A stretch of DNA of 64,000 bases from NCBI RefSeq assembly GCF_009184865.1, contig NZ_CP045096.1:2232001-2296000 (forward strand), in the 5' to 3' direction. The translations under genes were made by a program, and so were the position numbers. This stretch comes from Streptomyces phaeolivaceus. Lineage in GTDB: Bacteria > Actinomycetota > Actinomycetes > Streptomycetales > Streptomycetaceae. The notes under the pieces are model-generated. The model was not told the DNA's origin, did no database searches, and saw nothing but the letters and a program-made list of their open reading frames with translations. This document shows positions 52,966-61,799 of this stretch, in pieces; position 1 is the stretch's first letter; every line of letters starts with the position of its first letter.

Positions 52966-54633
52966 TCATCCCTGGGTCTGCTGGATAGCTTCGCGGAGCA
53001 CCTGGCGGTCGTCGAAGGGACGGACCACGCCGGCGATGTCCTGGCCCTGCTCATGGCCCTTGCCCGCGACCAGCACGGTGTCGCCGGGTCGCGCGCGCGC
53101 CACCACCGCGGCGATCGCGGCGGCCCGGTCCTCGAAGAGGAGGACCTCCCCGCGCTCGTGCGCGGGCACGGTGGCCGCGCCCCGGAGCATGGTGGCGAGG
53201 ATGGCGAGGGGGTCCTCGGAGCGGGGGTTGTCGGAGGTCAGTACGGCGGTGTCGGAGAGCCGGGCCATGGCGGCGCCCATCGGCCCGCGTTTGGTCGTGT
53301 CCCGGTCGCCGCCGCAGCCGAGGACGACGTGCAGACGGCCCTCGGTGACCTTGCGCAGCGCCTTGAGGACCGACTCGACGGCGTCCGTCTTGTGGGCGTA
53401 GTCGACGACCGCGAGATACGGCTGCCCGGCGTCGACACGCTCCAGGCGGCCCGGCACGCCCGGTACGGCGGCGATGCCGTCGGCGGCGGTCTGCGGGTCG
53501 ATCCCGGCGACGGCCAGCGCGGCGACGGCCGCCAGCGTGTTGGCGACGTTGAAAGTGCCCGGCAGCGGCGACCTGGCGGTGATCCGCTCGCCCTTGGGCC
53601 CGACCACGGTGAACGTGGAGTCCATCGGCCCGACCCGGACGTCCTCGGCCCGCCAGTCGGCGTCCGGGTGCCCCTCGGCGGAGAAGGTGACGACCGGGAC
53701 ACCGGCCTCGTCGACGAGGCGGCGGCCGTACTCGTCGTCGAGGTTGACGACGCCGAGCCTGCTGCGCTCCGGGGTGAAGAGCTGTGCCTTGGCCCGGAAG
53801 TAGTCCTCCATGTCGGAGTGGAACTCCATGTGTTCCGGGCTGAGGTTGTTGAAGACGGCCACGTCGAAGACGCAGCCGTCGACCCGGCCGAGGACCAGCG
53901 CGTGGCTGGAGACCTCCATGACGACCGAGTCGACACCGCGTTCGCTCATGACGGCGAAGAGGGCCTGGAGGTCGGTGGCCTCGGGGGTGGTGCGCTCGGA
54001 CTTGACGTGCTCGTCGCCGATGCGCGTCTCGACCGTGCCGATGAGGCCGGTGGAGCGGACGGTCCGCAGACCGCCCTCGATCAGATACGCGGTGGTGGTC
54101 TTGCCGGAGGTGCCGGTGATGCCGATCTGGAGCAGATCGCGGCCCGGCCGGCCGTAGATCGTGGCGGCCAGCTCGCCCATCCGCGCGCGCGGGTTCGCAA
54201 CGACGAGCGCGGGCAGTCCGGCGGCGGTGGCGCGCTCGGCGCCGGTCGGGTCGGTGAGCACGGCGACGGCGCCGAGGCCGACCGCCTGGTCCACGAAGTC
54301 GGCGCCGTGCAGACGGGCACCGGGCAGGGCGGCGTACAGATCGCCGGGTCGGACGGCCCGCGAGTCATGGGTGATGCCCGTGATCTCAGCGGCGCTGCCC
54401 GGCTGCTCGGCACCCACCTGGCCGGCGAGCTCCGCGAGGGGTGTGGCGGAGACCTGGGTCGGCCTGGGCGGTCCCGGATATGTCACAGGAACGCCCTTCT
54501 GGGTGGTTTGGGACTGATCAGCGTGTGGCACGGCGGTGAGCGTACCGGGCACACCCCTGCGGGGGCGAAGCGAGGGTTTGTGCGAGCGGTGCCGTGGTGC
54601 GTGGTTCCCGGGGTCGGGAGTGATCATGGTCAC
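52966..54633 (-). CDS. murE: UDP-MurNAc-L-Ala-D-Glu:diaminopimelate ligase MurE
   Basis: MurE adds diaminopimelate, known to be the LL isomer in Streptomyces, to the growing stem peptide. Signatures are ITHDSRAVRPGDLYAALPGA, the ATP loop IGITGTSGKTTTAYLIEGGL, the conserved FNNLSPEHMEFHSDMEDYFR, and the DAP-recognition motif LTSDNPRSEDPLAILATM. The start is ambiguous. The GTG at 54633 gives 555 aa with a Pro/His/Arg-rich leader (TPDPGNHAPRHRSHKPSLRP); the GTG at 54486 has GAAGGG seven bases upstream and gives a more typical 506 aa. I keep the longer form because it leaves the tighter gap to ftsI, but the shorter one is equally possible. Confidence 0.93.
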   Translation of the reverse strand: MTMITPDPGNHAPRHRSHKPSLRPRRGVPGTLTAVPHADQSQTTQKGVPVTYPGPPRPTQVSATPLAELAGQVGAEQPGSAAEITGITHDSRAVRPGDLYAALPGARLHGADFVDQAVGLGAVAVLTDPTGAERATAAGLPALVVANPRARMGELAATIYGRPGRDLLQIGITGTSGKTTTAYLIEGGLRTVRSTGLIGTVETRIGDEHVKSERTTPEATDLQALFAVMSERGVDSVVMEVSSHALVLGRVDGCVFDVAVFNNLSPEHMEFHSDMEDYFRAKAQLFTPERSRLGVVNLDDEYGRRLVDEAGVPVVTFSAEGHPDADWRAEDVRVGPMDSTFTVVGPKGERITARSPLPGTFNVANTLAAVAALAVAGIDPQTAADGIAAVPGVPGRLERVDAGQPYLAVVDYAHKTDAVESVLKALRKVTEGRLHVVLGCGGDRDTTKRGPMGAAMARLSDTAVLTSDNPRSEDPLAILATMLRGAATVPAHERGEVLLFEDRAAAIAAVVARARPGDTVLVAGKGHEQGQDIAGVVRPFDDRQVLREAIQQTQG

Positions 54634-54696
54634 GAGTCGGTTCCTGGCTGGTTGCGCTGATCGACGGGTTGATCAGGGTGCGGGCAGGAGGCGGGG

Positions 54697-56673
54697 TCAG
54701 GGGGTGAAGGCGACGGGCAGGTTCGCGGGCTTCGCCCCGGTGGGCGGGACCTGGAGGGTCTTCAGGGCGAACTCCATGACCTCCTTGTAGATGGGTCCGC
54801 AGATCTGGCCGCCGAAGTAGTTGCCCTTGGTGGCGTTCTGGATCGCGCAGTAGACGGTGATCCTCGGCTTGTCGGCGGGCGCGAACCCGGCGAACGACGA
54901 GGTGTAGCCGCGGTATCTGCCGGTGGCCGGATCCACACGGTTGGCCGTACCCGTCTTGCCCGCGACCCGGTAGCCGGGGATGCGCGCCTTGGTGCCGGTG
55001 CCCTCCTCGTCGTCCACGACGGACTCCAGCATCCGCGCGAGGGTCTTCGCCGTCTTCTCGCTGACGACCCGGGTCTTCTCGGGCTTGGGAGAGGGGGTGA
55101 AGCGGCCGTCCGGTCCCTCGGTGCCCCGGACGAGGGTGGGTTCGACGCGTACGCCGCCGTTGGCGATCGTCGAGTAGACGGACGCCGCCTGCATGGCGTT
55201 CATCGACACGCCCTGGCCGAAGGGGATCGTGTACTGCTGCGAGGTCGACCAGTCGCCGGGCTCGGCGAGGATGCCCTTGGTCTCGCCGGGGAAGCCGAGG
55301 CCGGTGTAGTCGCCGATGCCGAACTTGCGCAGGTAGTTGTAGAGGATCTTGTTGGACTCCTGCTGGTTCCTGCCGAGTTCGCCGGTGGCGAGGATGGTGC
55401 CGATGTTGCTGGACTTGGCGAGGACGCCGTTGAGCGTCAGGTACCAGGTCGGGTGGTCGATGTCGTCCTTGAAGAGCCGGTCGCCCCGGTGCAGCCTGTT
55501 GGGCACGACGACATGCGTCGCGGGCGTGGCCACGTTCTCCTCCAGTACGGCGGCCATCGACATGACCTTGGCGGTGGAGCCGGGCTCGTAGGCGTCCTGG
55601 AGGGCCGTGTTGCCGAGCGCGTCAGGGTTCGCCTTGGTGAGGTCGTTGGGGTCGAAGCCGGGCGAGTTGGCCATGGCGAGGATCTCGCCGGTGCGGGTGT
55701 CCTGCACTATCACGTAGCCCCGGTCGGCCTCGGACTTCTTCACCTGCTCGGTGATGGCGTTCTGCGCGGCCCACTGGATGTCGCGGTCGATGGTCAGCTC
55801 GACGTCGGAGCCGGCCACGGCCGGGGTCTCGGTGGAGCCGGCCGTGGGCACGAGCCGGCCGCCGGACTGGGCGTAGCGGATCTTGCCGTCCTTGCCTGCC
55901 AAACGGTTGTTCAACTGCTGCTCGATGCCACCCCCGCCCTTGCCCTCGGCGTTGACCCAGCCCAGTATCCCGGCGGCGAGGTCGCCGTTGGGGTACACGC
56001 GCTTGGTGCTGGGCTCCTGGAAGACGCCGGCCAGGACGTTGACGGTGCCCTTCTCCGTCCTGGCCCGCTGGACGAGCGCGGACTTCAGGTCGCTGATCTG
56101 GTTCCAGACCTGGGGGGTCTGGCGGCGGGCGAGGAGCACATAGCGCGTGTTCTTCGTGCGGAGCTTCTCGGTCAGCGCGTCCTGGTCGGCGCCGAGGATC
56201 GGCGCGAGGAGCGCGGCGGCCTGCTCGGGTCCGTCGTCGACCTTCAGCTGCTCACGCGTGAACATCGTCGGGTCGGCCGTGATGTCGTTGGCGTCGGTGC
56301 TGATCGCCAGGGCGACGCCGTTGCGGTCGGTGATCCCGCCGCGCTCGGCGGCCAGCACCCGGCCGACGTAACGGTTCTGGTCGGCCTTGGCGGCGTACTC
56401 GCTCGCGTCGACGGCCTGCACCTGGAGCAGCCGTACGACGAAGGCGATCATCACCAGGGTCAGCGCGAGGCTCACCATGCGCAGCCGGGGCCGGGGGCTG
56501 CCCAGGCGGATGGTGCGGCCGGCCGGCGGCCGGGGCGTGGCCGGGCGGCGCTGCGCGGTGGGGCGGCCACCGGGGCCCGGCCGTCGCTGCTGGCCGCCCG
56601 GTCGTACGGGCCGGGCGGGTCCGGGTACGCGGCGGCGCGGGGGCTGCCTGCCTGAATCGGCCACTTCCGTCAC
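54697..56673 (-). CDS. ftsI: Septal penicillin-binding protein FtsI (class B transpeptidase)
   Basis: The 658-residue protein has an Arg/Pro/Gly-rich cytoplasmic N-terminus of about 65 residues and one membrane helix (MVSLALTLVMIAFVVRLLQV). A pedestal domain follows (ERGGITDRNGVALAISTDAN). In the transpeptidase domain the three active-site motifs are visible: AYEPGSTAKVMSMAAVLEEN (SxxK), LAKSSNIGTILATGELG (SxN) and YRVAGKTGTANRVDPATG (KTG). It crosslinks septal peptidoglycan with FtsW. The GTG start overlaps ftsL's TGA (GTGA). Confidence 0.96.
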   Translation of the reverse strand: MTEVADSGRQPPRRRVPGPARPVRPGGQQRRPGPGGRPTAQRRPATPRPPAGRTIRLGSPRPRLRMVSLALTLVMIAFVVRLLQVQAVDASEYAAKADQNRYVGRVLAAERGGITDRNGVALAISTDANDITADPTMFTREQLKVDDGPEQAAALLAPILGADQDALTEKLRTKNTRYVLLARRQTPQVWNQISDLKSALVQRARTEKGTVNVLAGVFQEPSTKRVYPNGDLAAGILGWVNAEGKGGGGIEQQLNNRLAGKDGKIRYAQSGGRLVPTAGSTETPAVAGSDVELTIDRDIQWAAQNAITEQVKKSEADRGYVIVQDTRTGEILAMANSPGFDPNDLTKANPDALGNTALQDAYEPGSTAKVMSMAAVLEENVATPATHVVVPNRLHRGDRLFKDDIDHPTWYLTLNGVLAKSSNIGTILATGELGRNQQESNKILYNYLRKFGIGDYTGLGFPGETKGILAEPGDWSTSQQYTIPFGQGVSMNAMQAASVYSTIANGGVRVEPTLVRGTEGPDGRFTPSPKPEKTRVVSEKTAKTLARMLESVVDDEEGTGTKARIPGYRVAGKTGTANRVDPATGRYRGYTSSFAGFAPADKPRITVYCAIQNATKGNYFGGQICGPIYKEVMEFALKTLQVPPTGAKPANLPVAFTP

Positions 56674-57272
56674 CTGCCGGGGGTCGTCGGGAGCTGGGTG
56701 GACTGTACGGACGGGGTGGGGCTCGGGGTGGGGGTGGAGACGGGGGCGCCCGCGGGCTCCGGGGTCGGCGGCGGTGACGGCGTCGCGCCGGCCGGGACCG
56801 AGGATGTGGGACTCGGTGTCGGCGTGGGCGTCGGGCTCGTGGGCGGGCCGGGGTCGAGGACCTCCGGGGCGAGGACGAGCGGCATCCGGGCCACGGACTG
56901 CTGGGCGGCGCCGGGGACGCCCTTGACCGTGCCGTCGGGGTTCAGGAAGGCCGGGTCGCCGCCGGGGACCATGCCCAGCTCGCGGGCGCGGCGCTGGAGG
57001 GCGTCGGGCGCGGAGTAGGCGTCCACGTCACGCTGGAGCGCCTGTTCCTCGTCGGTGTAGCTCTTCACGTCGTCCTGGAGGTCGTCGAGCTTGAACGACC
57101 CTTCGCTGAGCGCGGAGTTCAGCACGAGGAGGCCGATGAGGCCGCCGCCCAGCAGCAGGACGACCAGGAGGACGAACGGGGTGCGGGCGGCCCCCTTGGG
57201 CCTCGTGGGCAGAAGCCGCGCGAGACGGGCGGCCCGGCCCCTCAGTTCGGGTTTCCTGCTCACGCGTGTCAC
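56670..57272 (-). CDS. ftsL: FtsL-like septal membrane protein with long Pro/Thr tail
   Basis: The 200-residue protein has a basic N-terminus (SRKPELRGRAARLARLLPTR), one membrane helix (TPFVLLVVLLLGGGLIGLLV) and an extracytoplasmic coiled coil (LDDLQDDVKSYTDEEQALQR through RARELGMVPGG). That is the FtsL/septum-formation-initiator pattern. A Pro/Thr/Ser tail of about 60 residues with PTPTPTPSPTSS stretches follows, much longer than in typical FtsL. The start is the GTG at 57272 behind GAGGAG; a second GTG three codons later is also possible. Position between rsmH and ftsI confirms the identity. Confidence 0.88.
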   Translation of the reverse strand: MTRVSRKPELRGRAARLARLLPTRPKGAARTPFVLLVVLLLGGGLIGLLVLNSALSEGSFKLDDLQDDVKSYTDEEQALQRDVDAYSAPDALQRRARELGMVPGGDPAFLNPDGTVKGVPGAAQQSVARMPLVLAPEVLDPGPPTSPTPTPTPSPTSSVPAGATPSPPPTPEPAGAPVSTPTPSPTPSVQSTQLPTTPGR

Positions 57273-57279
57273 GCACTCC

Positions 57280-58236
57280 TCATTCGACGTCCTCCCGCAC
57301 GCGTTCCGCCCCGCGCAGACGTGCGGGGGCGGCGCGCCGGTTCTCGGCGACCTCTTCCTCGGTGGGAAGTTCGGCACCACGGGTGAGGAGCTTGAGCCTC
57401 GGCTGATAGCGCTCGGGGACGACGGGCAGTCCGGGGGGCGCGGTGGTGGCGGCGCCCGCCGCGAACACCTGCTTCACCAGCCGGTCTTCGAGCGAGTGGT
57501 ACGACAGCACGGCGATCCGGCCGCCGACCGCGAGGGCCTTCACGGCGGCGGGGATCGCCCGCTCCAGAACGGTGAGTTCGCCGTTGACCTCGATGCGCAG
57601 CGCCTGGAAGGTGCGCTTGGCGGGGTTGCCGCCGGTGCGCTTGGCGGCCTGCGGCAGGGAGTCGCGGATCAGTTCGACGAGGCGGGCGCTGTTGGTGAAG
57701 GGCTCCCTGTCGCGCTCGCGCACGATCGCGGAGACGATCCGCTTGGCCTGCTTCTCCTCGCCGTACGCCCGGAGGATCCGGACGAGTTCGCCCGGCGCGT
57801 AGGTGTTGAGGACCTCGGCCGCGCTCGTGCCGGTCGTCTGGTCCATCCGCATGTCGAGGGGGGCGTCCTGGGCGTACGCGAAGCCCCGGTCGGCCTCGTC
57901 GAGTTGCATGGAGGAGACCCCGAGGTCGAACAGGACGCCCTGGACGCGCGGGATGCCCAGGCGGTCGAGGACGTCGGGGAGTTCGTCGTAGACGGCGTGC
58001 ACGAGGGTGGCGCGCTCGCCGAAGGGGGCGAGTCGTTCGCCGGAGAGGCGCAGGGCCTCCTTGTCGCGGTCGAGGGCGACGAGGCGTGCCTCGGGGAACC
58101 GGGTGAGGAGGGCCTCGCTGTGGCCGCCGAGGCCGAGTGTGCAGTCGACCACCACCGCGCCGGGCTCCGTAAGGGCCGGGGCCAGCATGTCCAGACAGCG
58201 CTGGAGCATGACGGGGACGTGGCGGCTGTTGCTCAA
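57280..58236 (-). CDS. rsmH: 16S rRNA (cytosine-1402 N4)-methyltransferase RsmH (MraW)
   Basis: RsmH (318 aa) methylates N4 of C1402 in 16S rRNA. The SAM site appears in [20 protein letters not shown] and [20 protein letters not shown]. Other conserved blocks are [40 protein letters not shown] and [18 protein letters not shown]. The TTG start ([19 protein letters not shown]) has GAGAGGG upstream. It is the first gene of the dcw cluster here; no mraZ lies in front of it. Confidence 0.96.
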   Translation of the reverse strand: MSNSRHVPVMLQRCLDMLAPALTEPGAVVVDCTLGLGGHSEALLTRFPEARLVALDRDKEALRLSGERLAPFGERATLVHAVYDELPDVLDRLGIPRVQGVLFDLGVSSMQLDEADRGFAYAQDAPLDMRMDQTTGTSAAEVLNTYAPGELVRILRAYGEEKQAKRIVSAIVRERDREPFTNSARLVELIRDSLPQAAKRTGGNPAKRTFQALRIEVNGELTVLERAIPAAVKALAVGGRIAVLSYHSLEDRLVKQVFAAGAATTAPPGLPVVPERYQPRLKLLTRGAELPTEEEVAENRRAAPARLRGAERVREDVE

Positions 58237-58572
58237 GGGGCCCTCTCAGGTCCGGCGCGAGCCGCACGTACGCGCCGCGCACGCGGGGAGACGCCGGGTC
58301 GTCACCGGATCTCCTTGGGGTTTCGGTCCGGCGGGAGGCCTCGCCCCCCGCTCGGCCTCACCTTAGTCCACGGCCCTGCGCGGTCAATCAACCGGCCTGC
58401 GCGTCGCGGCGCCTCCCGCCGCCGAAACCGCGAATGCCGTGAATTAGGAGAAATCACCCATACGGCCGTGATCCCGCCACTCCTGTGGGTTACCTCACAA
58501 CAAGGCTCAATGACGTTCTTTGTCCTCTCTCACAGAGCGCCCCGAACGGGCGTGACCAGTACCGTCTTGGCT
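58237..58572. promoter_or_regulatory. Divergent promoter region between rsmH (dcw cluster) and the carbonic anhydrase gene
   Basis: This 336-bp gene-free stretch must carry the promoter of the wall and division cluster and that of the carbonic anhydrase. GTGAATTAGGAGAAATCAC (58439-58457) is an imperfect inverted repeat with GTGA/TCAC ends in an AT-richer pocket, a candidate operator. I see no mraZ box repeats (TGGGN) and no clear -10/-35 pair. Confidence 0.4.
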
Positions 58573-59118
58573 ATGACGACCTCCGCAGCAGTTCCCACGG
58601 GCCCCGAAGGCGCCATATCCGACGGCACCGTCACCGACCGCCTCGTCGAGGCGAACGAGCGCTATGCCGCCGCGTTCACCGACCCGGGGATGGACGCCCG
58701 CCCCGTCCTCCGTGTCGCGGTCGTGGCCTGCATGGACGCCCGCCTCGACCTGCACGACGCGCTCGGCCTGGAGCTGGGCGACTGCCACACCATCCGCAAC
58801 GCGGGCGGCGTGGTCACCGACGACGTGATCCGCTCCCTCACCATCAGCCAGCGCAAGCTCGGCACCCGCAGCGTCGTCCTCATCCACCACACCGGCTGCG
58901 GCCTGGAGGCCCTGACCGAGGACTTCCGCACCGAGCTGGAGGCCGAGGTCGGCCAGCGTCCGGCCTGGGCGGTGGAGTCCTTCCGGGACGTGGACCAGGA
59001 CGTGCGGCAGTCCATGCAGCGGGTGCGCACCAACCCGTTCCTGCCGCACTCCGACGATGTGCGCGGCTTCGTCTTCGACGTCAGGACGGGTCTGCTCCGG
59101 GAGATCGACCCGGCCTGA
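58573..59118 (+). CDS. Beta-class carbonic anhydrase
   Basis: This 181-residue enzyme interconverts CO2 and bicarbonate. The zinc ligands are visible as Cys53 in VAVVACMDARLDLHDALGLE and His106-x-x-Cys109 in VVLIHHTGCGLEAL. Asp55/Arg57 form the conserved dyad. CHTIRNAGGVVTDDVIRSLT is also characteristic. The length and motifs match the small beta-CA group common in actinobacteria. The ATG start gives MTTSAAVPTGPEGAISDGTV; the open frame extends far upstream through non-homologous sequence. It diverges from rsmH and ends at a good hairpin. Confidence 0.93.
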   Translation: MTTSAAVPTGPEGAISDGTVTDRLVEANERYAAAFTDPGMDARPVLRVAVVACMDARLDLHDALGLELGDCHTIRNAGGVVTDDVIRSLTISQRKLGTRSVVLIHHTGCGLEALTEDFRTELEAEVGQRPAWAVESFRDVDQDVRQSMQRVRTNPFLPHSDDVRGFVFDVRTGLLREIDPA

Positions 59119-59138
59119 GCCCCGTCGAACCGGGCGAC

Positions 59139-59173
59139 CGGGACCGCCCTCCTACTGTCCGGGCGCGGTCCCG
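59139..59173 (+). terminator. Terminator hairpin after the carbonic anhydrase gene
   Basis: CGGGACCGC (59139-59147) pairs with GCGGTCCCG (59165-59173) around a 17-nt loop, 20 bp beyond the stop codon. The remaining gap to 59404 holds the promoter of the MoxR operon. Confidence 0.6.
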
Positions 59174-59403
59174 CGCAGCCCTGGTTTCCTGTCAATCTGC
59201 TGGCATCCCGGCCTTCAAAAGACAGCAAAACGGACATATCGCGGACTGTTATCCACAGGCGAGTGACACGGATTGGTAACGGCAGCAAGAATGCGGATGT
59301 GACGTCACGCTGAGCAGTTCGCGCGTGGTGTCCGTGTTTCGGGGTGGGCCGGTCCGCATCGCAGAGCGACGGCCCGGAGAAAGAACGGGCCGAGGAGGGC
59401 CGT

Positions 59404-60444
59404 GTGACGACCTATGACGATCGAGCGAGCCTCACTGATCTGACCAGCACTGTGGAGCGAGTCCGCAGTTCGGTCGAAGGAGTGATCGAGGGCAAGCCTG
59501 AGGTCGTACGGCTTTCGCTGACAGTGCTGCTCGCCGAGGGACATCTTCTGATCGAGGATGTCCCCGGCGTCGGCAAGACCATGCTGGCCAAGGCGCTGGC
59601 GCGGTCCATCGACTGCTCGGTGCGACGAATCCAGTTCACGCCGGACCTGCTGCCGTCGGACATCACGGGTGTGTCCATCTGGGACCAGCAGCGCAAGGAG
59701 TTCGAGTTCAAGCCGGGCGCGATCTTCTCTCAGATCGTGATCGGCGACGAGATCAACCGAGCCTCGCCGAAGACTCAGTCCGCGCTCCTGGAGTCCCTGG
59801 AGGAGCGCCAGGTCACGATCGACGGCACGACGTACGAGCTGCCGACCCCCTTCATGGTGGTGGCGACCCAGAACCCGGTGGAGATGGAGGGCACCTACCC
59901 GCTGCCGGAGGCCCAGCGCGACCGCTTCATGGCCCGTGTCTCCGTCGGCTACCCCAGCCCGGAGGCCGAGCTGCAGATGCTCGACGTCCACGGCGGGGTC
60001 TCGCCGCTGGAGGACATGCAGCCGGTGGCGCACGCGCACGAGATCGTGAAGCTGATCGAGGCCGTCCGGGGCGTGCACGTCGCGGAAACGGTCCGGCGGT
60101 ACGCGGTGGACCTGGTCGGCGCGACCCGCAGCCACCCGGATCTCAGACTCGGCGCCTCGCCGCGCGCCACGCTGCATCTGCTGCGTGCGGCGAGGGCGAC
60201 CGCCGCCCTGAGCGGCCGGGAGTACGCACTGCCGGACGACATCCAGTCGCTGGCCGTGGCCATCCTCGCCCACCGGCTGCTGCCCACCGCCCAGGCCCAG
60301 CTCAACCGGCGTACGCCGGAGCAGGTCGTGCAGGAGATCCTGCAGCGCACGCCGGTGCCGCAGGCTCCGCAGGCGCAGAGCGGCTTCGGGTCGGCGCACA
60401 CCGCGCCCGCGTATCCGCAGCAGCCGCCGCGGAGGCTTGGATGA
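59404..60444 (+). CDS. MoxR-family AAA+ ATPase
   Basis: The 346-residue protein has Walker A in LLIEDVPGVGKTMLAKALAR, Walker B in IFSQIVIGDEINRASPKTQS, sensor 1 in FMVVATQNPVEMEGTYPLPE, and the C-terminal lid (LGASPRATLHLLRAARATAA). A Pro/Gln-rich tail ends it. MoxR ATPases act as chaperones, usually for metal insertion or complex maturation, with DUF58 and VWA partners. The GTG start has GAGGAGGG five bases upstream. Its TGA overlaps the next gene's ATG (ATGA), so the operon is coupled. Confidence 0.92.
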   Translation: MTTYDDRASLTDLTSTVERVRSSVEGVIEGKPEVVRLSLTVLLAEGHLLIEDVPGVGKTMLAKALARSIDCSVRRIQFTPDLLPSDITGVSIWDQQRKEFEFKPGAIFSQIVIGDEINRASPKTQSALLESLEERQVTIDGTTYELPTPFMVVATQNPVEMEGTYPLPEAQRDRFMARVSVGYPSPEAELQMLDVHGGVSPLEDMQPVAHAHEIVKLIEAVRGVHVAETVRRYAVDLVGATRSHPDLRLGASPRATLHLLRAARATAALSGREYALPDDIQSLAVAILAHRLLPTAQAQLNRRTPEQVVQEILQRTPVPQAPQAQSGFGSAHTAPAYPQQPPRRLG

Positions 60445-61799
60445 GCACCGGCGGGCCGGCACCGGCCCCGGAGCAGGACAAGGGCGGGCCGCGCACGGCC
60501 CTCGCCGGGCTCACCACGCGCGGGCGCTCGTTCCTGGCCGCCGGTGTGGCGGCGGCCGTCTGCGCTTACGTCCTCGGGCAGAGCGATCTGCTGCGGGTGG
60601 GCCTGCTGCTGGCGGTGCTGCCGCTGGTCTGCGCGACCGTGCTGTACCGCACCCGCTATCGGGTCGCGGGCAGCCGCCGGCTCTCCCCCGCGCGCGTGCC
60701 CGCCGGCAGCGAGGCCCGCGTCCATCTGCGGATGGACAATGTCTCGCGGCTGCCCACCGGACTGCTGATGCTCCAGGACCGGGTGCCGTACGTGCTCGGT
60801 CCGCGCCCGAGGTTCGTCCTCGACCGGGTGGAGGCGGGCGGGCGCCGCGAGGTGTCGTACCGCGTCCGCTCCGATCTGCGGGGCCGCTACCCGCTGGGCC
60901 CGCTCCAGCTGCGCCTGACCGACCCGTTCGGCATGTGCGAGCTGACCCGGTCCTTCTCGACCTTCGACACCCTGACGGTCGTCCCGCGCGTGGAGGCGCT
61001 CCCGCCGGTGCGGCTGAGCGGGGAGGCCAAGGGGTACGGCGACGGCAGGCACCGCTCGCTGGCCCTGGCGGGCGAGGACGACATCATCCCGCGCGGGTAC
61101 CGGCACGGCGACGATCTGCGCCGGGTGCACTGGCGTTCGACCGCGCGATACGGCGAGCTGATGGTGCGCCGCGAGGAGCAGCCGCAGCGTGCCCGGTGCA
61201 CGGTGCTGCTGGACACCCGGGCCGAGGCCTTCCTCGGCGCGGGCCCGGACTCGGCCTTCGAGTGGGCCGTCTCCGGCGCCGCCTCCATGCTGGTCCACAT
61301 GCTCGAACGGGGCTTCTCCGTACGGCTGTTGACGGACACCGGCAGCTCGGTGCCCGGTGAGGGCGCCGACGGGTTCGCGGGCGCCAGCCAGGAGTCCGCC
61401 GACGCGGCCGGACTGATGATGGACACCCTCGCGGTGATCGACCACTCCGACGGCACGGGCCTGTCACCCGCGTACGACGTGCTGCGCGGCGGCAACGAGG
61501 GGCTGCTGGTCGCCTTCCTCGGCGACCTCGACGAGGAGCAGGCGACGGTGATCGGCAAGATGCGTCAGCGCAGCGGCGGGGCGGTCGCCTTCCTGCTGGA
61601 CAGCGAGGCGTGGACGACCGAACCGGGCGAGGTGCCCGGTGCCGGGAGCGCGAGCGAGGAGTCGCTGCGGCTGCTGCACGAGGCGGGCTGGACGGCGCTG
61701 ACCGTGCCGCGCGGCGCCTCGCTGACGGACCTGTGGCGCCAGGCGGACCAGCAGCGCACCGGTGTGGTGTCCGGGAGCGGCATGGAGGGATGGTCATGA
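60441..61799 (+). CDS. DUF58 domain membrane protein
   Basis: The 452-residue protein has two adjacent N-terminal membrane helices (SFLAAGVAAAVCAYVLGQSD, VGLLLAVLPLVCATVLYRT). An Ig-like beta region follows, then the DUF58 core RGYRHGDDLRRVHWRSTARY with GELMVRREE. A von Willebrand A-like C-terminal part begins with CTVLLDTRAEAF. It is the regular partner of MoxR ATPases. It overlaps the neighbouring genes by ATGA at both ends. Confidence 0.9.
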   Translation: MSTGGPAPAPEQDKGGPRTALAGLTTRGRSFLAAGVAAAVCAYVLGQSDLLRVGLLLAVLPLVCATVLYRTRYRVAGSRRLSPARVPAGSEARVHLRMDNVSRLPTGLLMLQDRVPYVLGPRPRFVLDRVEAGGRREVSYRVRSDLRGRYPLGPLQLRLTDPFGMCELTRSFSTFDTLTVVPRVEALPPVRLSGEAKGYGDGRHRSLALAGEDDIIPRGYRHGDDLRRVHWRSTARYGELMVRREEQPQRARCTVLLDTRAEAFLGAGPDSAFEWAVSGAASMLVHMLERGFSVRLLTDTGSSVPGEGADGFAGASQESADAAGLMMDTLAVIDHSDGTGLSPAYDVLRGGNEGLLVAFLGDLDEEQATVIGKMRQRSGGAVAFLLDSEAWTTEPGEVPGAGSASEESLRLLHEAGWTALTVPRGASLTDLWRQADQQRTGVVSGSGMEGWS

